This document shows, one piece after another, positions 43,828 to 53,235 of a stretch of 64,000 nt of DNA. The notes under the pieces were generated by a model that searched no databases, had not been told where the DNA came from, and saw only the letters and a program-made list of their open reading frames with translations. The position numbers were made by a program, and so were the translations under genes. This stretch comes from DASTFY01 sp963813375 (lineage in GTDB: Bacteria > Actinomycetota > Acidimicrobiia > Acidimicrobiales > Ilumatobacteraceae). The DNA lies in assembly GCA_963813375.1 (NCBI GenBank), contig CAWEYT010000008.1, positions 248,001-312,000 of the forward strand, in the 5' to 3' direction. Position 1 is the stretch's first letter, and every line of letters starts with the position of its first letter.

Positions 43828-45377
43828 AGCGGCATGTTCCCGTGCTTGCGACGCGGGAGCTCTTCGCGCTTGGTCTTCAACATGGCCAGCCCCGCGATCA
43901 GCTTCACGCGCGTGTCCGCCGGATCGATCACGTCGTCGATGTAACCCCGCTCGGCCGCCGCGTACGGGTTGGCGTAGCGCTCGGTGTACTCGGCCACGAG
44001 CTCCGCCCGGCGCGCCGTCGGGTCGGCCGCCTGCTGCAGTTCCCGCCGGTAGACGATCTCCACCGCGCCCTGCGGGCCCATCACGGCCAGCTCCGCGGTC
44101 GGCCACGCGTACGACAGGTCCGAGCCGATCGACTTGGAGTCCATCACGACGTAGGCGCCGCCGTACGCCTTGCGGGTGATCACCTGGATGCGGGGCACCG
44201 TGGCCTCGCAGTACGCGTAGAGGAGCTTGGCGCCGTGGCGGATGATGCCGCCGTACTCCTGGTCCACTCCCGGCAGGAAGCCGGGCACGTCGACCAGGGT
44301 GATGAGCGGGATGTTGAAGGCGTCGCACGTGCGCACGAAGCGGGCCGCCTTCTCGGCGCTCTCGATGTCGAGCACGCCGGCCAGGACCATCGGCTGGTTG
44401 CCGACCACGCCGACCGACTGGCCGTCCAGCCGCCCGAACCCGCACACGATGCTGCGGGCCCAGTGCGGGAAGTACTCGAAGAACTCCCCGTCGTCCAGCA
44501 CCTCCCTGATGACCTTCTTCATGTCGTAGGGCTGGTTGGGGCTGGCCGGAAGGATCTCCCGCAGCGACTCGCAGACACGATCGGGCGAGTCGGTGGGCTC
44601 GAGCGTGGGCGCTTCCTCCATGTTGTTCTGGGGCAGGAAGCCGAGCAGGAAGCGCACGTCCTCGAGGCAGGACTTCTCGTCGGGGGCCACGAAGGTGGCG
44701 ACGCCGGACTTGCTGGCGTGGCTCATCGCCCCGCCCAGCTCCTCCAGCGTGACGTCCTCGCCGGTGACTGTGCGCACGACGTCCGGCCCGGTGATGAACA
44801 TGTGCGACTTCTCCCGGACCATGAAGATGAAGTCCGTCATGGCCGGGGAGTAGACGGCACCGCCGGCGCACGGCCCCAGGACCACGCTGATCTGGGGGAC
44901 GACGCCCGAGGAGAGCACGTTCCGGTAGAAGATGCCGCCGTAGCTGGCCAGCGACACCACACCCTCCTGGATGCGGGCGCCGGCGCCGTCGTTGAGGCCG
45001 ATGACGGGCGCTCCCACCCTGAGCGCCATGTCCATGAGCTTGTGGATCTTCTCGGCGAAGACCTCGCCGAGCGCGCCGCCGAACACCGTGAAGTCCTGAC
45101 TGAAGACGAAGACGTTCCGGCCCTCGATGGTGCCCCAGCCGGTGATCACGCCGTCCGTGTAGGGACGCTCCTCGAGACCGGCGGCATGGGCCCGATGGCG
45201 GGCGAGCAGGTCCAGCTCCTGGAAGCTGTCCGGATCGAGCAGGAACTCGATGCGCTCGCGCGCCAGCATCTTGCCCTTGGCGTGCTGACGCTCGATTGCC
45301 CGCGGGGAACCGGCCCGGTACGCCTGGTCCTTGCGCTTCCGGAGCTCCTCCAGGCTGTCCTGCATCGGATCCGTCAC
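43824..45377 (-). CDS. Acyl-CoA carboxylase beta (carboxyltransferase) subunit, PccB-like
   Basis: Carboxyltransferase component of a biotin-dependent acyl-CoA carboxylase, 517 aa from the GTG at 45377. Key regions are ARERIEFLLDPDSFQELDLL near the N-terminus, the oxyanion-type GLNDGAGARIQEGVVSLASY and GPCAGGAVYSPAMTDF, and in the second half VDVPGFLPGVDQEYGGIIRH and TRKAYGGAYVVMDSK. Length and motifs match propionyl-CoA carboxylase beta; an acetyl-CoA role is also possible. No biotin-carrying alpha subunit is in the window. It links functionally to the crotonyl-CoA carboxylase/reductase and epimerase at 55.7-57.5 kb. Confidence 0.93.
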   Translation of the reverse strand: MTDPMQDSLEELRKRKDQAYRAGSPRAIERQHAKGKMLARERIEFLLDPDSFQELDLLARHRAHAAGLEERPYTDGVITGWGTIEGRNVFVFSQDFTVFGGALGEVFAEKIHKLMDMALRVGAPVIGLNDGAGARIQEGVVSLASYGGIFYRNVLSSGVVPQISVVLGPCAGGAVYSPAMTDFIFMVREKSHMFITGPDVVRTVTGEDVTLEELGGAMSHASKSGVATFVAPDEKSCLEDVRFLLGFLPQNNMEEAPTLEPTDSPDRVCESLREILPASPNQPYDMKKVIREVLDDGEFFEYFPHWARSIVCGFGRLDGQSVGVVGNQPMVLAGVLDIESAEKAARFVRTCDAFNIPLITLVDVPGFLPGVDQEYGGIIRHGAKLLYAYCEATVPRIQVITRKAYGGAYVVMDSKSIGSDLSYAWPTAELAVMGPQGAVEIVYRRELQQAADPTARRAELVAEYTERYANPYAAAERGYIDDVIDPADTRVKLIAGLAMLKTKREELPRRKHGNMPL

Positions 45378-45467
45378 GGCGGACGACGCTACTGCGCCCG
45401 GGATGCACCGGTCAGGTGGCACCTGAGGCCTGCGGCGGACGGCCGCGGCCATAGCACCGCGGACGCG

Positions 45468-46097
45468 TCAGGTGGTCAGGCGGTAGCTCACGGTGACGCT
45501 CACCTCGAGCTCGTGCTCGCCGGCCTCGATCGGCGCCGAATCGGCGGCCATGGCCATGCGGGCCGATCCCTTCGCGTAGACGGGCGCGTACCCGTCGTCG
45601 CCCTCGCGGATCGTCAGCACCTTCCCGACGCGTGCTGCCTCAGCCGCAGCCAGCTCCTCGGCCTTGACCCGGGCTGCAGCCATCGCGTTCGCACGCGCGC
45701 GGGTGAGGACCGGTTCGGGTTCGGACACCGCGAAGTTCAGCCCGCTGATCGCGACGTCGTCGCCGACGATGCCGGCCACTGTGTCGAGCAGCCCTCCGGC
45801 CTGGGCGATGTCGCGGAGGCGAACCGACAGCGTGTTGCGGGCTTGGTAGCCCTCGACCCTCCGGTTCTCCCCGTACTCCGGCCAGATGCTGAGGTCCGCG
45901 GTCGCCAGATCCCGGTCCTCCACCCCGCCGTCCTTGAACGCCGCGATGGCGGCCCTGGTGCGCTCGTTGGCCTGGGAGAGGGCCTCCCGGGCCGTCGCGG
46001 CGCGGACCATCACCCCGAGCGACACGGTGAGCTCGTCAGGGACGGCGGCGGCCTTCCCGACGGCGGAGACGGTCACGGAGCGGCGCTGCTTGCCCAT
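45468..46097 (-). CDS. SIMPL-domain (DUF541) protein, cytoplasmic-type
   Basis: A 209-aa member of the SIMPL/DUF541 family, whose role is poorly defined. It starts RSVTVSAVGKAAAVPDELTV and contains YQARNTLSVRLRDIAQAGGL and IEAGEHELEVSVTVSYRL, the family's beta-alpha pattern. No signal peptide is visible, unlike its neighbour at 46190-46984, which has the same fold plus an N-terminal anchor. The two are tandem paralogues separated by a perfect palindrome. Confidence 0.88.
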   Translation of the reverse strand: MGKQRRSVTVSAVGKAAAVPDELTVSLGVMVRAATAREALSQANERTRAAIAAFKDGGVEDRDLATADLSIWPEYGENRRVEGYQARNTLSVRLRDIAQAGGLLDTVAGIVGDDVAISGLNFAVSEPEPVLTRARANAMAAARVKAEELAAAEAARVGKVLTIREGDDGYAPVYAKGSARMAMAADSAPIEAGEHELEVSVTVSYRLTT

Positions 46098-46131
46098 CGG
46101 CCGGAACCTACCGGGTCACCCCGCGCGTGAC

Positions 46132-46178
46132 GTCTCGCGGAGCTGGGTTGCGGATTCCGCAACCCAGCTCCGCGAGAC
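46132..46178. terminator. Perfect 47-bp palindrome between the SIMPL paralogues (terminator-like)
   Basis: Each arm is 23 bp (GTCTCGCGGAGCTGGGTTGC and three more bases) around a single central T. It lies between the stop of the upstream SIMPL gene (46190) and the start of the downstream one (46097). No T-run follows on either strand. It may terminate or attenuate transcription between the paralogues, or be a dispersed repeat. Confidence 0.6.
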
Positions 46179-46189
46179 CGTGATCAGGG

Positions 46190-46984
46190 TCAGGAGGCGA
46201 GCTCGTAGACGACGGTCACGGCCAGGTTGAGCTCCTGCTGGCCGGGCTCCAGCGGCACGCTGCCCGCGGCGACGTCCGCCGCCGGCATCTCCTGGCGGAA
46301 GACGGGAATCTGGGGCACGCTGCCCTCGACGATCGACACGATGTCACCGACGGACAGCCCGCTGGCAGTGGCCAGCTGGTCGGCCTGCGTCTTGGCGTTG
46401 GTCAGCGCATCCTCCCGCGCCGCTTCGCGCAGTGCGCCGGTGTCGTCGATGGTGAACGAGACGCCCTCGAGCACGATCTCGTCGCCGACCACGCCCGCAG
46501 TGGCATCGATGATGGTGCCGGCGTTCTCGATGTCGCGGATCTTCACGCTGACCGTGTTGCCCGCCTCGTAGCCCGTGATCTGGCGGCCGTCGTTGCCGTA
46601 CTGCGGGTAGACGAACACGTTGGTCGTCGTGATGTCCTCCTTCTCCACCCCGCCGAAGTCGAGGGCGGCGAGGAGGTCGGTGGCCTTCTGGTTGGCCAGG
46701 TCGAGCGCCTCGTTGGCCGACTCGGCCCTGGTGCGCACGCCGAGCTGCACGATGGCCGTGTCAGGCGTGCCCGACGCCGTTCCGTCGGCCGTGACGGTCA
46801 CGGTGCGCAGCGGTTCCGAACCACCCGTCGATCCTCCGCTGCCGCCGCCGGATGGCGCAGCGGTCGTGGTCGTCTCCTGGGCGTCGGCCGGCTTCGGGCC
46901 GTCGTCGATGGCGGCCACCACGCCGACCGCCACCACACCGGCCACCACCGCGGCACCCACGGCCCATCCCCATCGTGCTTGCAT
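46190..46984 (-). CDS. Secreted SIMPL-domain (DUF541) protein
   Basis: A 264-aa protein with an N-terminal hydrophobic segment (WAVGAAVVAGVVAVGVVAAI), a Ser/Thr/Gly-rich linker and the DUF541 fold starting RTVTVTADGTASGTPDTAIV. It shares YEAGNTVSVKIRDIENAGTI and LEPGQQELNLAVTVVYEL with the paralogue encoded just downstream. The start ATG at 46984 gives a typical exported or anchored form. Confidence 0.88.
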   Translation of the reverse strand: MQARWGWAVGAAVVAGVVAVGVVAAIDDGPKPADAQETTTTAAPSGGGSGGSTGGSEPLRTVTVTADGTASGTPDTAIVQLGVRTRAESANEALDLANQKATDLLAALDFGGVEKEDITTTNVFVYPQYGNDGRQITGYEAGNTVSVKIRDIENAGTIIDATAGVVGDEIVLEGVSFTIDDTGALREAAREDALTNAKTQADQLATASGLSVGDIVSIVEGSVPQIPVFRQEMPAADVAAGSVPLEPGQQELNLAVTVVYELAS

Positions 46985-47058
46985 CTGCGTCCCTCCTGGA
47001 TCGTCGGTCGTTGGACGGCGGTCAGGCCCGGTCGGTTCCCGGCTGGCAGGCTGGTGTC

Positions 47059-48135
47059 GTGCCCCTTCCCCTCCAACCACCGCTGCGGCCCATGCTCGCC
47101 AAGCTGACCAACGACCTGCCAGAGGGCGACGGCTGGTTGTACGAACCCAAATGGGACGGCTTCCGGTGCGTGGTGTTCCGCGACGGCGACGATGTCGAGC
47201 TCGGGAGCCGCAACGAGCGCCCGCTCACCCGCTACTTCCCGGAGCTCCTGGATCCGTTGAAGGAGCAACTACCCGAACAGTGCGTGCTCGACGGAGAGAT
47301 CGTGATCCCGTCGGGAGACGACCACGGGCTCGACTTCGATGCCCTGCTCCAGCGCATCCACCCCGCCGAGTCACGGGTGCGGCGCCTGGCGGCCGAGACG
47401 CCGGCCGTCATCGTCCTGTTCGACGCGCTGGCGGTCGGCGACCGTGTGCTCACCGAGGAGCCGCTGGCGGAGCGCCGCCAGGTGCTCCAGTCCCTGCTCC
47501 CCGATCCCTCACCCCCGCTCTACCTCACACCGGCGTCCGACGACCCCGAAGTGGCCCGGGCCTGGTTCCACCGCTTCGAGGGCGCAGGGCTGGACGGCAT
47601 CGTGGCCAAACGGCTCGACGGGCCGTACACGCCCGACAAGCGCACGATGGTGAAGGTGAAGCACGAGCGGACGGCCGACTGCGCCGTGGCCGGGTACCGC
47701 ATCCACAAGGACGGGAACGGCGTCGGCTCACTGCTCCTCGGCCTCTACGACGACGAGGGCACGTTGCACCACGTGGGCGTGGCGGCGGGCTTCACCGTGA
47801 AGCGACGGCCCGAGCTGCTGGCCGAGCTGCAGCCGTTGACCGAGAACGCCCTCGAGGGCCATCCGTGGCAACGCTGGGCCGAGGTCATGGCCCACGAGGA
47901 GGGCCGCATGCCGGGCGCGCAGAGCCGATGGAACGCCGGCAAGGACCTGTCCTGGGTGCCGATCCGGGTGGAGCGGGTGGCCGAGGTGACCTTCGGCCAG
48001 CTGCAGAGCGGGCGGTTCCGCCACGGCGTGAAGCTGCTCCGGTGGCGTCCCGACCGGACGCCGGAGAGCTGCACCTACGAGCAGCTGGACGTCGCCGATC
48101 CGGTCCGCTTCGACGAGCTCTTCGTGCCGTCCTGA
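47059..48135 (+). CDS. ATP-dependent DNA ligase (LigC-type)
   Basis: Seals nicks using ATP; 358 aa from the GTG at 47059. The adenylation lysine is in motif I, YEPKWDGFRC, followed by motif Ia GSRNERPLTRYFPEL, motif III FDALAVGDRVL, motif IV FEGAGLDGIVAKRLDGPY and motif V MVKVKHER. The short length and absence of extra polymerase or nuclease domains match actinobacterial LigC, associated with excision repair rather than NHEJ LigD. Not in an operon: it faces the SIMPL genes divergently. Confidence 0.92.
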   Translation: MPLPLQPPLRPMLAKLTNDLPEGDGWLYEPKWDGFRCVVFRDGDDVELGSRNERPLTRYFPELLDPLKEQLPEQCVLDGEIVIPSGDDHGLDFDALLQRIHPAESRVRRLAAETPAVIVLFDALAVGDRVLTEEPLAERRQVLQSLLPDPSPPLYLTPASDDPEVARAWFHRFEGAGLDGIVAKRLDGPYTPDKRTMVKVKHERTADCAVAGYRIHKDGNGVGSLLLGLYDDEGTLHHVGVAAGFTVKRRPELLAELQPLTENALEGHPWQRWAEVMAHEEGRMPGAQSRWNAGKDLSWVPIRVERVAEVTFGQLQSGRFRHGVKLLRWRPDRTPESCTYEQLDVADPVRFDELFVPS

Positions 48136-48154
48136 GCGGGGGGACCCGTGTCGG

Positions 48155-49178
48155 CTACGAGATGAACCCGGCGTAGAAGTAGAGGATCAGCGCGCCGTCA
48201 CGAACCTCGAGCGCGATCAGGTCGACCGCACTGGTGCCAGATCGAGGAAGCGGCTGCGGGACGTTGGCGGCGTCGAGCGCCGACACGGACTGGAACAGGA
48301 TGGACGGCGCATCGCCATCGGTGAAGTAGAGCCGTCCGAGGTCGTCCGGCGCCGCGCTGAACCCGCCGCGCGGGTTGGCTCGTAGATCGGCCACGACCGT
48401 CTCGTCAGGCGTACCGGCGGTGATGGGCCCTCCGATGAGCTCGTCGTAACTGGCGGCCAGAGCCGACAGCAGCTCGACCAGCGCCGTTCCGTCGCTGCGA
48501 CGGTGGACACCGTTCGCGCTCGCCGGGTCGACGCCGGTCAGCTCGACGGCGACCGAGGGGTCGAGCGCCACGTCGAGGGCCCGCTCATCGTCGGACAGCC
48601 CGACCTCGTCGGGGCCGTACGTGCCGTCGTTGTAGGGGGAGCACTGGTCCACGCCGTCCGCGGCAGGGCACCAGCCGCCGGACGCTGATGCCGAGGCGGG
48701 CGGGATCGGCCACCGACCAATCGGACACGTTGGCCCAGTAGAAACCGTCGGCCAGCGGCTGGCCGGCCGGCGTGAAGTCGGGCGACGCCGGCCCCGTGGC
48801 GTTGGCCCCGCAGCAGTTCACCACGCCGAACCCGGGCAACGGAGCGGAGGACCAGGTCTCAGCGCTCGGGGGTGTGCCGGCGACCGTGGTGGGCGTCGTG
48901 CTGGGCGTCGTGGTCTCGACGTCCGGGCCGTCGGTCGCGCCGGTCGAGACGACCGGGTCGTCGCTCGGGCGGTTCAGCACCACCACCCCGACCACCGCAG
49001 CGGCCGCGGCGGCGACCGCGACGGCGGCGAGCGTGACGAGCCGGCGCCGGCGGTGCGGGTGCTGATCGATCGGGAGGTCGCTCAGACCCTGGAGCGCGTC
49101 CTCGGTGGCCTCGGGCGTCGGCGCGGTGGCGCGAAGTCGGGCCCCGGCGTCGCGGAGCTGCTGGTCGAGATCGTTCAT
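48155..49178 (-). CDS. Membrane protein co-encoded with ECF sigma factor, putative anti-sigma factor (frameshift)
   Basis: The N-terminal cytosolic part (MNDLDQQLRDAGARLRATAP) is followed by one membrane helix (VTLAAVAVAAAAAAVVGVVV), a Thr-rich linker and an extracytoplasmic domain of about 240 residues. After GISVRR the frame changes; the continuation DQCSPYNDGTYGPDEVGLSD is one frame away, joining near 48665-48680 (span 3n+1). The ATG overlaps the sigma factor's stop (ATGA). Topology and coupling suggest an anti-sigma role, but no zinc-binding anti-sigma motif is visible. Confidence 0.75.
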
Positions 49179-49702
49179 GACGTCGCCTCCTCTGCCGGGT
49201 CGCCCAGCGCTCGTGCCAGCGCGGTCCGGGCGCGCGACAGGTGGGTCTTCACGCTGCCCTCGGAGCACTGCAGGATGTCCGCGACCTCGGCCACCGATCG
49301 GTCCTCCACGTAGTAGAGGGCGACCGCGAACCGCTGTTGCTCGGGCAGCTCCCGGACCAGTTGCCACAGCCGCTCGTCCCCCGTGACCGGCGCGTCGACG
49401 CGCTCGGTCCCGGCGGCCACGCGCCGGAGCGCCACGACCTCCCGGCCCCGGCGACGGCGCACGTTCGAGGCCCGGTTCAGGGCCACCCGCCGCACCCACG
49501 CGCCGGGGCGCTCGTAGCGACTGATGGTCGGCCAGGCCTGTTGCGCAGCGGCTAATGCCTCCTGGGCCACGTCCTCTGCTCGGCCCCGGTCACCGAGCAG
49601 GGCGTGGACCATCGGCACCAGCCGCGGGTACTCACTGCGGAAGAAGTCGTCGAACTGCACCGGGATCGCCGAGTCCCTCCTGATGGCCGATGTGCTGATC
49701 AT
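49175..49702 (-). CDS. ECF-family (SigE-like) RNA polymerase sigma factor
   Basis: A 175-aa sigma factor with region 2 (FDDFFRSEYPRLVPMVHALL, DRGRAEDVAQEALAAAQQAW) and region 4 (LPEQQRFAVALYYVEDRSVA, CSEGSVKTHLSRARTAL). The ATG at 49702 is chosen; a GTG four codons upstream is possible. It is coupled to the downstream membrane protein, the usual sigma/anti-sigma arrangement. The regulon is unknown. Confidence 0.9.
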   Translation of the reverse strand: MISTSAIRRDSAIPVQFDDFFRSEYPRLVPMVHALLGDRGRAEDVAQEALAAAQQAWPTISRYERPGAWVRRVALNRASNVRRRRGREVVALRRVAAGTERVDAPVTGDERLWQLVRELPEQQRFAVALYYVEDRSVAEVADILQCSEGSVKTHLSRARTALARALGDPAEEATS

Positions 49703-49741
49703 CGACCCCCACACACCGCACCGGCCGGTGCGGTTGACGGC

Positions 49742-50146
49742 TCAGGTGTCGGTGCGGAGCTCTCGGCCGTGCACGATCAGCGCATAGAGAACGAACACGC
49801 AGAGGATGATGACGATCATCGACCAGATCGGGTAGCCGCGCACGGTCCCGAAGTGGGCGATGGCCTCCAGGCCTACGAGGATGATGGCGACGACGCGAGC
49901 CCAGGTCTTCCCCTGGAGGATGCCGAAGGCGGCGAACAGGACCAGCACTCCGATGATCAGTGCCGTCCACCCCCAGCGGTTGGCCGTCCCCTCCGCATAC
50001 TGACCGAGGGCACCCTCGCCCCAGCTGTCGTCGAAGATGGCGATGAGACCGCCGATGATGCTGAACACGCCCATCATCACCATGATGACGGCGGCGAAGA
50101 CGATCCAGCCGACCCACCCGGTGACGTCGCGCTGCATGTTGTCCAT
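49742..50146 (-). CDS. DUF7144-type four-helix membrane protein
   Basis: A 134-aa actinobacterial membrane protein with four hydrophobic segments, beginning GWVGWIVFAAVIMVMMGVFS and containing WGWTALIIGVLVLFAAFGIL and WARVVAIILVGLEAIAHF. The pattern (WxxWxxFAxxxMxxxGxF at the start) is common in actinobacteria, often annotated only as a conserved membrane protein. The ATG has a strong GGAGGGG ribosome binding site. Function unknown. Confidence 0.8.
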   Translation of the reverse strand: MDNMQRDVTGWVGWIVFAAVIMVMMGVFSIIGGLIAIFDDSWGEGALGQYAEGTANRWGWTALIIGVLVLFAAFGILQGKTWARVVAIILVGLEAIAHFGTVRGYPIWSMIVIILCVFVLYALIVHGRELRTDT

Positions 50147-50247
50147 GTGGTACCCCTCCGGATTCCGGGCCGGGAGGACCTACCTCACCGGCACGCGGAG
50201 TCTGGCACCGCGGTGGGAGGGGTGCTGGGTGATGGTCAGCCAGTCGG

Positions 50248-50478
50248 TCAGGCGGCGGCGAGGTCGAGGAGCTCGGGCTCGAACACCCTGAACGAACCCA
50301 GCTCGTCGTAGCGGACCACGAATGGGGTCGAACCGTCGCACACGTCGAGGATGACCGACTCGTCACCCGCCAGCAGCACGAGCGCGGTCACGGCGTCGCC
50401 GTCGTGCTCGATCTCGATGACGGCGCCGTCCCGAAGGCCGGCCGGCGTCTGCGTGGTGAGGGCGGTTGCGTCGTTCAT
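50248..50478 (-). CDS. Small hypothetical protein
   Basis: A 76-aa acidic protein with no recognised domain. Its core, IEIEHDGDAVTALVLLAGDE followed by VRYDELGSFRVFEPELLDLA, looks like a small beta-barrel. The ATG at 50478 follows GGGGA, which favours it over an upstream TTG (50529). It has no coding neighbour in tight linkage. Confidence 0.6.
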   Translation of the reverse strand: MNDATALTTQTPAGLRDGAVIEIEHDGDAVTALVLLAGDESVILDVCDGSTPFVVRYDELGSFRVFEPELLDLAAA

Positions 50479-50737
50479 CTCGGAGTCCCCGTCGTGCGTA
50501 CCCGTGTGGGTGTCGTTCGAACTGTTCAACGATCCAGAGCCGGTACGGTGTTCCTGCGGATGCTGCGTCAGGGGTCACACCGGCTGCTGTCACATCGAGG
50601 AGAGACGTCACCGACCCCCGGTCATGACGTTGATTCGGCGCCGCCGGAACCCCGCCGGAGCACGAGTGCGCGGATCACGACGACCGGCCGCGACCCCACC
50701 AGCCGGGCACGACACACCCCCTCGGTAGTCTCGGCCC

Positions 50738-52579
50738 ATGGCCCACCAGTCCCTGTACCGCCGCTACCGGCCCCGGCGGTTCGGAGAGCTCAAGGGGCAG
50801 GAGCATGTGGTGCGGGTGCTGCGCAACGCCGTCCGGGAGGACCGTGTCGGCCACGCCTACCTGTTCAGCGGGCCTCGGGGCACGGGCAAGACGTCGTCGG
50901 CCCGGATCCTGGCCAAGGTGCTCAACTGCGAGCAGCCGGAGGACGGCGAGCCGTGCGGCCGCTGCGCGTCATGCGTCTCGGTGGACGCAGGTACCAGCTT
51001 CGACGTGCACGAGCTCGACGCGGCCAGCAACAACGGCGTCGACAACATCCGGGAGCTGATCGAGCGGGCGTCGTACACGACGACGGGGCAGAACAAGGTC
51101 TACATCCTGGACGAGGTGCACATGCTGTCCCGCGCCGCGGAGGCCGCTCTCCTCAAGACCCTCGAGGAGCCGCCGCCGCACGTGGTCTTCGTGCTCGCCA
51201 CCACCGATCCGCAGAAGGTCAGCCCCACCATCCGCAGCCGGACCCAGCACCTCGAGTTCCACCTGCTCCCGGCGGACGAGTTGGAGGCCCACGTGCGATG
51301 GGTGGCGGCCGATGCCGGCCTCACCCTGAGCGACGAGGCGATCGAGGTCGTCCTGCACATGGGGGCCGGGTCGGCCCGGGACACGCTCTCGGCCCTGGAC
51401 CAGGTGGTGGCCGCGGGCGGGGTGACGCCCGAGCTCGTCCCGCTGGACGAGCTCGTCGAGGGGCTCGTCGAGACCGATCCCGGGCGGGCTCTTGCCGCCC
51501 TCGCCGCGGCGCTCCACTCGGGACGGGATGCGCGCAGCCTGGCCGAGGAGCTCATCGCCCATCTGCGCGACGGCTTCCTCCTCCTGGTGGCGCCGGAGCT
51601 GGTCCAGTTGCCGGACCGCCGGCGGGCGGTCGTCGCCGACCAGGCGCAGCGGCTCGGCTTGCCGGGGACGGTACGGGCGATGGAGGTGCTCGGCGAGGTG
51701 CTCGTGGAACTGCGCCATGCTCCCGACCCTCGCGTCCTCCTCGACGTGGCGCTGGTCAAGCTCACGAACATCGACGCCGACTCTTCGCCGTCGGCGCTCC
51801 TCGCCCGCATCGAGAAGCTCGAGCGGGCGCTGGCTGCGGGGGGCCCAGCGGCGAGCGGTCCGGCCGCGCCCGGCGCCCAGCCGCCGGCGGCCGCGCCCGA
51901 GGGTGACGGCACGCGCCGGGCCCGGCTGGGGAGCGCGGTGCGCGCCGCGCCACCGCCCGCCGAGCCAGCACCCGCCGAGCCGGCACCCCCACCGGCAGTC
52001 GAACCGGTGGCGGCGGATCCGTCCGCGCCACCCGAGGCGGCAACACCCGAGCCCACGTCCTCACCGGCGCCGACGTCCGCGGCCGCGGCCGCGGGCGCTG
52101 ACGGTCCGAGCCGGGACGACCTCACCCTGGCGTGGGCCGATCAGCTCCTGCCCCGGCTGTCCCGCCAGGCCAAGCCCGTGCTGGCCGCCGGGCGCTGGGT
52201 GGACACCGACGCCGGCGTGGCGCTGGCCGTGCCCAACGAGCCCCACCGCAGCCGGTGCGAGCAGCACCGGGCCGAGTTGGAGGGCGCGCTGGCCGCCCAC
52301 TTCGGCCGGCCGGTGGCGGTGACCTTCGTGCTGGAGGGGGCGTTCTCCGGGTCCGGTCCGGATCCCGATCGCCCCGATCGCCCAGTCCCGGGCCCGGCCG
52401 CCCGCTCGACGTCGGAGCCGCCCGCTGGCCGCTCGCGCCGTGGGCCCGATTCCGCCACCGACGCCGAGGAGGCCATCGACCCGGCCGAGCTCGTGGACGC
52501 CGGGCCGGAGCACGACCTGGCCCCGCTCGAGCGGCTGGCCCAGGCGTTCCCCGGCGCCGAGTTGCTCGACGAGAGCTGA
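50738..52579 (+). CDS. dnaX: DNA polymerase III subunits gamma and tau
   Basis: Clamp-loader ATPase, 613 aa. The N-terminal AAA+ domain has Walker A FSGPRGTGKTSSAR, the zinc cysteines CEQPEDGEPCGRCASC, Walker B VYILDEVHML and sensor 1 VLATTDPQKV. Domain III extends to about residue 370, followed by a long Pro/Ala-rich linker and a C-terminal tau-like domain. I see no obvious slippery A-run for a gamma frameshift. TAGTCT about 15 bases before the ATG could be the -10 of a promoter. Confidence 0.95.
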   Translation: MAHQSLYRRYRPRRFGELKGQEHVVRVLRNAVREDRVGHAYLFSGPRGTGKTSSARILAKVLNCEQPEDGEPCGRCASCVSVDAGTSFDVHELDAASNNGVDNIRELIERASYTTTGQNKVYILDEVHMLSRAAEAALLKTLEEPPPHVVFVLATTDPQKVSPTIRSRTQHLEFHLLPADELEAHVRWVAADAGLTLSDEAIEVVLHMGAGSARDTLSALDQVVAAGGVTPELVPLDELVEGLVETDPGRALAALAAALHSGRDARSLAEELIAHLRDGFLLLVAPELVQLPDRRRAVVADQAQRLGLPGTVRAMEVLGEVLVELRHAPDPRVLLDVALVKLTNIDADSSPSALLARIEKLERALAAGGPAASGPAAPGAQPPAAAPEGDGTRRARLGSAVRAAPPPAEPAPAEPAPPPAVEPVAADPSAPPEAATPEPTSSPAPTSAAAAAGADGPSRDDLTLAWADQLLPRLSRQAKPVLAAGRWVDTDAGVALAVPNEPHRSRCEQHRAELEGALAAHFGRPVAVTFVLEGAFSGSGPDPDRPDRPVPGPAARSTSEPPAGRSRRGPDSATDAEEAIDPAELVDAGPEHDLAPLERLAQAFPGAELLDES

Positions 52580-52585
52580 AGTCCC

Positions 52586-53194
52586 GTGCCCGCCACCTAC
52601 GCCCCACCCGTCCAGGCCCTCATCGACGAGCTCGGCCGGCTGCCGGGCATCGGGCCCAAGTCCGCCCAGCGGATCGCCTTCCACCTCCTCAAGCTGCCGC
52701 CTGACGACGCCGCCCGGCTGGCCCGCGCCATCACCGAGGCGAAGGCACGCGTGCGGTTCTGCGAGCGGTGCTGGAACGTGTCCGAAGAGGCGGAGTGCGG
52801 CATCTGCCGGGACGACCAGCGCGACACCCGCCTCGTGTGCGTGGTCGAGGAGGCGCGCGACATCGTGGCCCTCGAACGTACGGGCGAGTTCCGGGGCCGC
52901 TACCACGTGCTGCTCGGCGCCATCAGCCCCATCGACGGCATCGGCCCCGAGCAGCTGAAGGTGCGCGAGCTGCTGACCCGCCTCGAACCCGAGGGGGTCG
53001 AGGAGGTCATCCTCTGCACCAACCCCAACGTCGAGGGCGAGGCCACCGCGCTGTACCTCGCCCGGCTGCTGAAGCCGCTCGGCGTACGGGTCACCCGGCT
53101 GGCCAGCGGCCTCCCGGTGGGCGGCGACCTGGAGTACGCCGACGAGCTCACCCTCGGCCGCGCCCTCGAGGGCCGCCGCGACGTCACGACCTGA
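52586..53194 (+). CDS. recR: Recombination protein RecR
   Basis: DNA-binding recombination mediator, 202 aa. The N-terminal HhH LGRLPGIGPKSAQRIAFHLL, the C4 zinc finger CERCWNVSEEAECGIC and the Toprim region (VVEEARDIVALERTGEFRG, then NPNVEGEATALYLA) are all present. The GTG start lies seven bases after the dnaX stop, the classic dnaX-recR operon (no ybaB between). Confidence 0.96.
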   Translation: MPATYAPPVQALIDELGRLPGIGPKSAQRIAFHLLKLPPDDAARLARAITEAKARVRFCERCWNVSEEAECGICRDDQRDTRLVCVVEEARDIVALERTGEFRGRYHVLLGAISPIDGIGPEQLKVRELLTRLEPEGVEEVILCTNPNVEGEATALYLARLLKPLGVRVTRLASGLPVGGDLEYADELTLGRALEGRRDVTT

Positions 53195-53235
53195 CCCGAC
53201 CCGACCTGATCCGAGCCCTGACAACACGGCCGGAC

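Noticed and set aside
43495..45408. A long minus-strand frame covering the carboxyltransferase gene in a second frame.
   Set aside because: Only its last 111 codons (the epsilon-like protein) look real; the rest is an out-of-frame reading of the conserved carboxyltransferase.
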